Assembly: GCA_030998225.1 (NCBI GenBank)
Contig: JAPYXD010000680.1
Location: forward strand, 14,880,001-14,944,000
DNA length: 64,000 nt
Source of the DNA: Diplolepis rosae
Taxonomy: Eukaryota > Arthropoda > Insecta > Hymenoptera > Diplolepididae
Reading direction: 5' to 3'
Shown here: one piece after another, positions 61,401-64,000 of the stretch
Layout of the letters: each line of letters begins with the position of its first letter
Numbering within the stretch: the stretch's first letter is position 1
The notes under the pieces: model-generated
Databases searched by the model: none
Told to the model about the DNA's origin: nothing
Seen by the model: the letters and a program-made list of their open reading frames with translations, nothing else
Program-made: the position numbers and the translations under genes

Positions 61401-61574
61401 GTGATTATTTATCTTCTTGGAGAAATAATGAATTATGATTTTTTTATACCTATGTACGTGTATCATTAATTATTAATCTTGGGAATAAAATCATTGTGAT
61501 TTAATTACTTTTATTAGGAAGTATTTCTTATTTACCTTGGTAGAAAAGGAGAAAAGAAGTTTATTTATCGACAT
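40231..61574 (-). CDS. Secreted Arg/Asp/Tyr-rich low-complexity protein, five-exon model
   Basis: Model join on the minus strand: 61,574-61,536 (tentative), 54,807-54,509, 46,779-46,597, 46,001-45,495, 40,402-40,231, about 399 residues. The four downstream exons have GT-AG sites and their split codons join in one frame (GG|A, AG|G, GG|A), which is strong evidence for a real gene. Order in the protein: signal peptide (hydrophobic core IYGTLTVLLLLF, residues 14-25), Thr-rich stretch, single C-x2-C (RCITCDP, residues 99 and 102), then a long Arg/Asp/Tyr-rich segment with RYDRYD-like repeats and seven R-P motifs at 191-216, then a polar tail. I do not recognise the family and assign no function. 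Extracellular matrix, cuticle or silk-associated roles are only guesses. Introns are about 6.7, 7.7, 0.6 and 5.1 kb and carry most of the nearby mobile elements. Alternative starts exist. Confidence 0.8.
41145..42592. mobile_element. Decayed pogo-like DNA transposon in intron 4
   Basis: Inverted ends AGGTAAAAGCACCAATAGCC lie at both sides, each next to TA (41,143-41,144 and 42,593-42,594). The 1,448-bp element has further copies of CAATAGCCGGAC or CCGGCTATTG near each end (41,374-41,395 and 42,550-42,564). A psq-type helix-turn-helix fragment on the minus strand and the TA target suggest the pogo branch. No catalytic core remains. Confidence 0.72.
41573..41671 (-). pseudogene. Fragment of pogo-type psq helix-turn-helix
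   Basis: ATG-started frame of 32 codons with KKLYTKTDIINAIEDIRQKR resembles the start of the pipsqueak-type DNA-binding helix-turn-helix of pogo transposases (a Tyr/Thr, an acidic residue, then an Ala-Ile helix). After the stop, a shifted frame reads ISALSSKYNI, similar to the next helix of the same domain, so a small frameshift probably broke the gene. The remainder of the transposase (CENP-B-like and DDE domains) is absent. Assignment rests on my recollection of the motif. Confidence 0.5.
42593..44019. other. Intron 4 DNA, nothing recognised
   Basis: Very AT-rich. No ORF with motif and no strong internal repeat was seen, except GGGCATGTGATAGG near 43,959 and TGTGTCCAAGATACAT near 44,010, which resemble parts of the 35.2-kb TTAA element. 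Confidence 0.4.
44020..44565. repeat. Long palindromic foldback element, copy A
   Basis: Left arm from about 44,020 (ATTATTGAAGGACTAATTTG) and right arm ending about 44,565 are near-inverses for some 240 bp each, with a short asymmetric centre near 44,290. Shared arm blocks include TTTTATTTTTGCCCAAAGTT opposite its inverse, and GGCTCGAAGCAATAAGAAAA opposite its inverse. A second, truncated copy lies at 55.1-55.6 kb, so it is a dispersed foldback repeat. No coding capacity. Confidence 0.8.
44566..45494. other. Remainder of intron 4
   Basis: Contains the outer flank shared with the 55.5-kb foldback copy (GCAAAATTATCTATTTTTGC, then GAGGTCTAATTTTCGTG) and, near 44,815-44,870, a copy of a dispersed motif with TTACCGG...CATGCAAAGTGAGATA. 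No coding sequence recognised. Confidence 0.5.
45495..46001 (-). CDS. Exon 4: RYDRYD-rich core with R-P tetrapeptide repeats
   Basis: Acceptor CATATTTTTAG before GTATGATCC and donor GAAGG|GTTAGT. 507 nt. Contains RP-x-E/D tetrapeptides (ERPVERPIERPMDRPVERP) coded by a 12-bp DNA repeat at about 45,875-45,955, then RYDRYD, PPDDRYD and a charged end SRDRDRDREG. This is the clearest coding exon in the window because the open frame keeps a strongly biased, repetitive composition. The reverse-strand frame at 45,772-46,005 is its shadow. Confidence 0.88.
46206..46477 (-). mobile_element. CTCTCTAAAT palindromic MITE, copy 4, in the short intron 3
   Basis: 272 bp, same orientation as copy 2. The right side has TA; the left reads TT in place of TA. 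It contains a duplicated block of about 50 bp (CAGTGAAAAAATATTTTTCACTG twice, written here as CAGTGAAA-n-TTTCACTG). It occupies nearly half of the 595-bp intron without touching the splice sites. Confidence 0.85.
46597..46779 (-). CDS. Exon 3: Arg/Tyr/Asp-rich segment
   Basis: Acceptor TGTCTTGCAG before ATCTTACAA and donor GACAG|GTGATA. 183 nt. The first base completes a Gly codon from exon 2 and the last two start an Arg codon finished by exon 4. Encodes YDYYDDDLEDRRYRDRYDYH and related repeats, so composition matches exon 4. Confidence 0.85.
46868..47255. repeat. AT-rich palindromic element
   Basis: Arms of about 115 bp or more face each other: CAGAAAAAAGATCTGGTTGA on the left against the inverse CGGAAAGAAGATTTGATTGA on the right, and TTTGTTTAATTCAAACAAA is found in both halves. 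Rich in TTTGTTTAA/TTAAACAAA motifs. Ends and target duplication are unclear. Confidence 0.6.
47818..48036. repeat. Small inverted repeat pair
   Basis: GAGGTAAAGGAAACAAATGT at about 47,820 faces its near-inverse at 48,005-48,034 (ACATTTGGTTCCTTTACTTT). The DNA between has no recognisable content. Confidence 0.5.
48079..48357. mobile_element. Palindromic MITE with CACGGAGAAA ends
   Basis: Ends CACGGAGAAACTTTTTATAT are inverted copies flanked by TA (48,077-48,078 and 48,358-48,359). The arms match for about 125 bp, almost the whole of each half (GTCAGTAAAAATAC, ATGATATGAAACTTTAG). 279 bp, no coding capacity. ACACGGA-type ends with TA targets fit a Tc1/mariner-derived MITE. Confidence 0.85.
49787..51261. 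mobile_element. TA-flanked element with two different internal minisatellites and an exon-like ORF
   Basis: Perfect 12-bp inverted ends CCCAAGTGCGAA are flanked by TA (49,785-49,786 and 51,262-51,263). Left part: about three 97-bp tandem units marked by TTACCGAAATGATAT at 49,871, 49,968 and 50,065. Right part: about four 80-bp units marked by TAATGCCGACTTT at 50,808, 50,888, 50,968 and 51,048. Both arrays are rich in GGCCCAGTA.TGG motifs. The middle holds a minus-strand exon-like frame. I do not recognise the superfamily. Confidence 0.8.
50438..50598 (-). CDS. Exon-like ORF inside the 49.8-51.3 kb element
   Basis: ATG-started frame on the minus strand encodes about 54 residues: MSKYYQSCKSRELNKRKRID, then an acidic stretch ending DDTFNDDAVSY. 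It ends at GA|GTGAGTAAAA, a strong donor; unspliced, it meets TGA one codon later. A basic cluster (NKRKR) followed by acidic and Ser/Thr residues could be a nuclear protein's N terminus. No partner exon was found inside the element. It may be the first exon of the element's own gene whose remainder was lost, or a captured host exon. Function unknown. Confidence 0.45.
51646..51902. mobile_element. Small MITE with TCGGATAATAGGG ends
   Basis: Perfect 13-bp inverted ends TCGGATAATAGGG (51,646-51,658 and inverse 51,890-51,902) bound a 257-bp segment without coding capacity. No clear target duplication is visible. An inverted-repeat pair of this length and spacing is unlikely by chance. Confidence 0.6.
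52056..53316. other. Intron 2 DNA with a GC-richer patch
   Basis: Mostly AT-rich. From about 52,800 to 53,220 composition is more balanced and purine-rich at the end (AGAGAAAGAAAAGCGAAGAG). A 62-codon plus-strand frame at 53,014-53,202 has no recognisable motif. It might be an old mobile element or non-coding transcript; I see no direct evidence for either. Confidence 0.35.
53317..54204. mobile_element. TTAA-flanked element, 888 bp
   Basis: Left end GGCGGTATTCTAGTCTAGA and, inverted, right end GGGGGTATTCTAGTCTAGA are flanked by TTAA at 53,313-53,316 and 54,205-54,208. No known transposase motif is present. A plus-strand frame from 53,451 (MQRANRSCHVKSDGPQWYRI) could run to a donor-like site GTGAGTA at 53,627 and join an acceptor-like TTTTTTCCAG at 53,976, staying open to a stop near 54,070. 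TTAA targets fit piggyBac or Kolobok-type elements. Probably non-autonomous. Confidence 0.78.
54509..54807 (-). CDS. Exon 2: hydrophobic signal segment, Thr-rich region and C-x2-C
   Basis: Acceptor TTTTTTTTCAG before ATTTATGG and donor CGAGG|GTGAGTA. 299 nt, starting in phase 0 and leaving GG for the next codon. Encodes the hydrophobic run LTVLLLLF, a Thr/Val-rich linker (TTPEVVTLPVTTSAATT), YYASRYG and YYESRCITCDP. A short hydrophobic segment followed by polar sequence indicates secretion, not a transmembrane protein. Confidence 0.82.
54810..55124. other. Proximal intron 1 DNA
   Basis: AT-rich sequence next to the exon 2 acceptor, with repeated short motifs such as AACTGTACAGAATTTT and AAACTGAATTTT. 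Nothing named. Confidence 0.35.
55125..55610. repeat. Long palindromic foldback element, copy B (partial)
   Basis: Same family as 44,020-44,565: shares TTTATTAATAAATTTTATTTTTGC-like blocks, AAAATGAAT/ATTCATTTT arms around a centre near 55,325, and a right flank with GCAAAATTATCTATTTTTGC. The left arm is shortened relative to copy A. Both copies lie in introns of the same host gene. Confidence 0.75.
55766..56113. repeat. GC-richer mobile-element remnant with CCAGTC/GACTGG motifs
   Basis: Begins CCCAAGTAGGAATTC and ends near an inverse-like TATTCCTACAC. The interior has repeated CCAGTCGGG, GACTGGTCC and CCGACTAG motifs in both orientations. The start and the style of internal repeats recall the element at 49,787-51,261. 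No coding capacity. Confidence 0.45.
56114..56827. other. Intron 1 DNA before the mariner
   Basis: AT-rich with a short GC-richer patch near 56,600-56,700 (CGGCCAGCGAG, GGCGGCGAGCTTCGG). No gene or repeat recognised. Confidence 0.35.
56828..58114 (-). mobile_element. Complete irritans-type mariner transposon
   Basis: 1,287 bp, the usual mariner length. The inverted ends are perfect for 25 bp (GGTTGTTCAAAAAGTTTTG then AAAGCG in register) and flanked by TA at 56,826-56,827 and 58,115-58,116. It carries one uninterrupted transposase frame. Perfect ends plus an intact frame suggest recent insertion. It lies in the presumed first intron of the host gene, with its transposase in the same orientation as that gene. 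Confidence 0.95.
56889..57938 (-). CDS. Mariner transposase, intact, D,D34D
   Basis: 349 residues from the ATG at 57,938 (MEKTEYRAVIKFF), matching the normal 345-355 of the family. An upstream in-frame ATG at 58,028 would add 30 residues without family similarity, so it is not chosen. Domains: first helix-turn-helix about 5-48, GRP linker (SGRPK, 61-65), second helix-turn-helix about 72-115, catalytic domain to the end. Catalytic Asp158 (TMDETW), Asp252 (HQDNAPAH) and Asp287 (APSDFW) have the required 34-residue spacing. HPPYSPDFAPSDF matches the mariner YSPDLAP signature. The usual WVPHEL motif reads WVSHSL, which could affect subunit assembly. The enzyme cuts and pastes its own element at TA sites in the nucleus. 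Signatures fit the irritans subfamily. Confidence 0.93.
   Translation of the reverse strand: MEKTEYRAVIKFFVLEGLSATEIHTKMVKVLKEAAPSFPTVHRWVLEFRRGRKSVEGDPRSGRPKIASTPAFIAKVQDMVLEDRQLTERDLAEALDISLGNVSHILREVLGFRKLCAQWVSHSLTMEQKHVRMRLSEQHLERFRKDKKDFLRRFITMDETWVFHHDPESKQEAKEWCEPGTSAPKRVRVQKSAKKVLASVFWDAKGILLVDYLQTGKTINPEYYCKLLNQLDAKIREKRPGLQKKKILFHQDNAPAHTAQKTITKITELKYELLQHPPYSPDFAPSDFWLFPHLKKFLRGKHFLSNEEVIAVVEEYFAGLAESHFHDGINKLEDRWTKCIDLMGDYTEQ
58115..61535. other. Presumed intron 1 DNA, no gene recognised
   Basis: AT-rich, with more balanced patches at about 58,900-59,130, 60,420-60,500 and 60,590-61,200. A 108-codon minus-strand frame at 60,646-60,972 has no recognisable motif. These patches might hold regulatory DNA or an undetected first exon. 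Confidence 0.35.
61536..61574 (-). CDS. Tentative first coding exon (signal-peptide start)
   Basis: Thirteen codons, MSINKLLFSFSTK, end in AAG followed by the donor GTAAAT. The phase (0) is what the next exon needs, and joined to IYGTLTVLLLLF it gives a plausible signal peptide with Lys near the N terminus. AAAAAATTTCCAG upstream could itself be an acceptor, so an untranslated exon may precede it, and an overlapping short upstream ATG frame exists. The choice rests on phase and plausibility only; another start exon in the 6.7-kb intron region cannot be excluded. Confidence 0.4.
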
Positions 61575-61700
61575 GAAAGGGATGCTTGCATCTGGAAATT
61601 TTTTAGTGACTAATTATACGTCATTATGTTAATGATTTTGTTTGAGTATAAAGCTAAAGAAACTTCTCATCTATCGATCGACAAGACTAAGCAAGGTGTT
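61575..61700 (-). promoter_or_regulatory. Possible promoter region of the host gene
   Basis: On the minus strand, CTTTATACTC at about 61,646-61,655 resembles a TATA box, and TTAGTCAC about 40 bases downstream weakly resembles an initiator. The call depends on the tentative first exon being right. Confidence 0.2.
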
Positions 61701-62073
61701 CAACGGCTCCTTCGTTTCGACATTTCCGTTCTACTCGATTACGAATCGCTCTTACAAACATGCACATGATGTTAATTGCGCCAGCGAATGAAGGCTTCTC
61801 TACTCACTTGTATATACTAATTACGCTTTTGGATCTTTTGTTTTGATAATTAATCTTTTTACTTGAAACAGGTGAACTGCAAAATTACGCGCAGTAACTG
61901 AAAAGTGCGAATTAGTTTCTTGTCGAATGTTGAATACAAATTTAACAACTCATATAATTTTATTTTACACAATTATAAAGTTATGTTTACAGAGAATCTA
62001 GGATGTAAATAATAAAGTAGATTGAAGAAATGGTAGTGTCACCCTCCATATTAATATTATAAAAGATGCTGGT

Positions 62074-62924
62074 TTGCGATCAATGAGGCTCAAAAATAAA
62101 GATGTTATTGATACAATTAAAAATGTAGAATCTTCTTTGTTATCCTTAGACATCAATAGTGATCTCAAGAATGAAATAAGAGAAAAAGTAACAAATAATG
62201 TTATGCACAATTTCAATAAAGACACTCATATTTCCATGGAAGACAGAAATTTCGCCAACAAGTTAAAAGTTACTAAACAATTTTTAAAAAACAATCCTGA
62301 TATTTTTTTTACTAATGCTGACAAAGGTAACCATACTGTTTGTCTAAAAAATCGACTTATAATACAAAAATGACTGATCTCTCAAATACTTCCACCTATA
62401 TCCCAATAACAAGAAATCCTTTGAAAAAATTACAAAGCAGTACTTCTAACATTTTAAAGAGACTCAATGATAATGAATTTTTGAAATATAAATTCCACAA
62501 TAATCAATTTACTCTAACCAACACTGTATTAGCTAAATGCTATGGCTTACCTAAAATTCACAAACAAGATACACCTCTTCGTCCCATAATTTTTTTGATC
62601 AATAGTCCCACGCATTTTTTAGCAAAAATACTATATGATGAATTAAAAGACAGTATAAAAGTCCCAAAATCACATTTAAATGACAGTTTAGATTTTAAAA
62701 GAAAATTGGAAGATCTCCTTGTAGATGATAATCATGTTCTGCTTTCACTAGATGTTAGTTCATTATTCACAAATGTACCCTGTGATTTGGTCCTAAAGAA
62801 TTTAGACCGAAGATGTCAGCTTATTCATAATAACTGTAGAATTCCATTTGACGAAATTATAAATTGTACTAAATTTCTTTTCGAAAACACATATTTTACC
62901 TTTAATAATAATATTTATTTGTAA
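62074..62924 (+). pseudogene. Penelope-like reverse transcriptase, N-terminal half
   Basis: The first frame ends after TNADKGNHTVCL (DKG motif, typical of Penelope-like proteins). A frameshift near 62,345 in an A-run moves the reading to STYNTKMTDLSNTSTY. Then come YGLPKIHK, PLRPIIF and catalytic motif A LSLDVSSLFTNVP, with the Asp codon at 62,751-62,753. It ends at TAA 62,922-62,924. Not functional as it stands. Confidence 0.88.
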
Positions 62925-63384
62925 ATTTTTGGCACTCCAATGTGTTCACCAATTTGACTTCTATTTGCAGACATTGTCATGGATGATTTGGAAAATGATT
63001 GCCTACGAATTTTAAAAGATAAACATAATTGCTCTCCTTTATTTTATTACAGATTTGTAGATGACACTATTCTGTGTGTACAAAAGAAATTTATTAACTT
63101 GGTTTTAAACATTTTTAATTCACAGGATAAGAACTTACAATTCACCTTTGAGGTTCAACAAAATAATCAAATTAACTTTCTGGACTTGTCATTAATTATA
63201 AAATAAAATAATTTCTAATTGGTTTCAGGAACCTACCTCATCAAATAGAACAATTAATTACTTTTCCAATCATCCAATTTGTCAGAAAAAAAATATTGTT
63301 TATAACTTAGTTGACCGAGCGATATCTTTATCTCACAAAACGTTTCATAACGCCAATTTGAAGATTGTTAAACAAATATTATGA
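62925..63384 (+). pseudogene. Penelope-like reverse transcriptase, C-terminal half
   Basis: In the same frame after the TAA, IFGTPMCSPI is the motif B region (normally GTPMGSP, so Gly has become Cys), followed by TGA at 62,955-62,957 and FADIVMDDLEN. Motif C follows as RFVDDT, the two Asp codons at 63,060-63,065, then INFLDLSLI. A frameshift near 63,205 leads to NWFQEPTSSNRTINYFSNHP and VDRAISLSH, which fit the thumb region of this family. Confidence 0.85.
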
Positions 63385-63573
63385 AACAACGATTATCCAA
63401 ATAGCTTCATCGATAAAAATATGAAAATCCGTATGAATGAAATTAAATACATCTCTCCAAATTCTCTAAATAAAAAAAACCGTTCAGATTTATACAGACA
63501 TCAACCAAAAGTATGTTTGCCATACAACGTAACAAACTTCACTAAATTGTCTAATATTTAAAAAAAATGCAAT

Positions 63574-63975
63574 ATGTCAACTATCCCAGTCGTTAACAAA
63601 ACTTTGAAATCAATAATAAAATTAGGTAAAGACTCCACAAACAAATGGGAACAAACTAATATTGTGTACAAATTTAATTGTAAAAATTGCCCTGCGACAT
63701 ATATTGGTGAATCTAAGAGAGCATTAATAGTTCGTATTAATGAACACAAAAATAAAAAAAACAGTGAATCCGTAGTCTGTGAACATCAATTGGAATTCAG
63801 CCATGAATTTGATTGGGAAAACACCAAGATTGTTGATTATGTCTGTGACTATCGGAAAAGATTAACATCAGAGATGATCCATATAAAATTTAATACAATT
63901 AGTATAAATAAAAAAGAAGACATATTTACTTTGAATAGAATTTATTTTTCATTACTTAATACATTAAATTCATGA
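63574..63975 (+). pseudogene. GIY-YIG endonuclease domain of the Penelope-like element
   Basis: Open frame of 133 codons (ATG 63,574) ending in TGA at 63,973-63,975. It contains a C-x2-C pair (FNCKNC), the YIG half of the signature (ATYIGES, codons near 63,700) and LIVRINEH with the conserved Arg. The GIY half reads NIVYKF, a common variation in these elements. The domain cuts DNA to start target-primed reverse transcription. The domain itself is unbroken, but the upstream reverse transcriptase is disabled. Confidence 0.85.
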
Positions 63976-64000
63976 TAGCTTTCCAGCTGATGTCTGGTTA

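Larger units (their letters stand above)
62040..63975 (+). mobile_element. Decayed Penelope-like retroelement
   Basis: Plus-strand pieces of one polyprotein occur in order: DKG region, reverse transcriptase, then a GIY-YIG endonuclease. This order (reverse transcriptase followed by GIY-YIG) is the hallmark of Penelope-like elements. Frame breaks occur at about 62,345, 63,205 and 63,385, with extra stops in the middle. Neither terminal repeat was found; the left end is uncertain and the element may continue beyond the window. Confidence 0.9.

Overview
The window looks like AT-rich arthropod (most likely insect) nuclear DNA: pyrimidine-rich splice acceptors, spliced coding exons, mariner, R1-type and Penelope-like elements, many short palindromic elements flanked by TA or TTAA, and a very large tandem satellite. 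No rRNA, tRNA or CRISPR was seen. An insect is inferred from this mix of elements; I cannot name the species.

Layout. Bases 1 to about 26,400 are one satellite block that runs off the left edge. Domain 1 (1-19,165) is built from near-identical 170-bp monomers plus nine long monomers of about 318 bp, with higher-order repeats of 2,639 bp and about 3,399 bp. Domain 2 (19,166-26,400) is a diverged relative made of units of one long monomer plus one, two or three short monomers, giving steps of about 488, 658 and 828 bp. From 26.4 to 40 kb no gene was found; this part holds a palindrome carrying a tRNA T-arm-like motif, a pogo-type short element, a dead mariner split by an R1-clade fragment, two TTAA-flanked foldback elements and three copies of a TA-flanked palindromic family.

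The only convincing host gene is on the minus strand. Four exons (54,807-54,509; 46,779-46,597; 46,001-45,495; 40,402-40,231) join in frame at canonical GT-AG sites, and a possible start exon lies at 61,574-61,536. The product would be a secreted, Arg/Asp/Tyr-rich low-complexity protein of about 399 residues, of unknown function. Its long introns hold most of the other repeats: a pogo-like remnant, foldbacks, an element with two internal minisatellites and an exon-like ORF, an 888-bp TTAA element, and a complete mariner with perfect 25-bp ends and an intact transposase frame (56,828-58,114).

From about 62,040 to the right edge is a decayed Penelope-like retroelement with reverse transcriptase and GIY-YIG parts. 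All coordinates were read by eye; element ends given without a target duplication are approximate.
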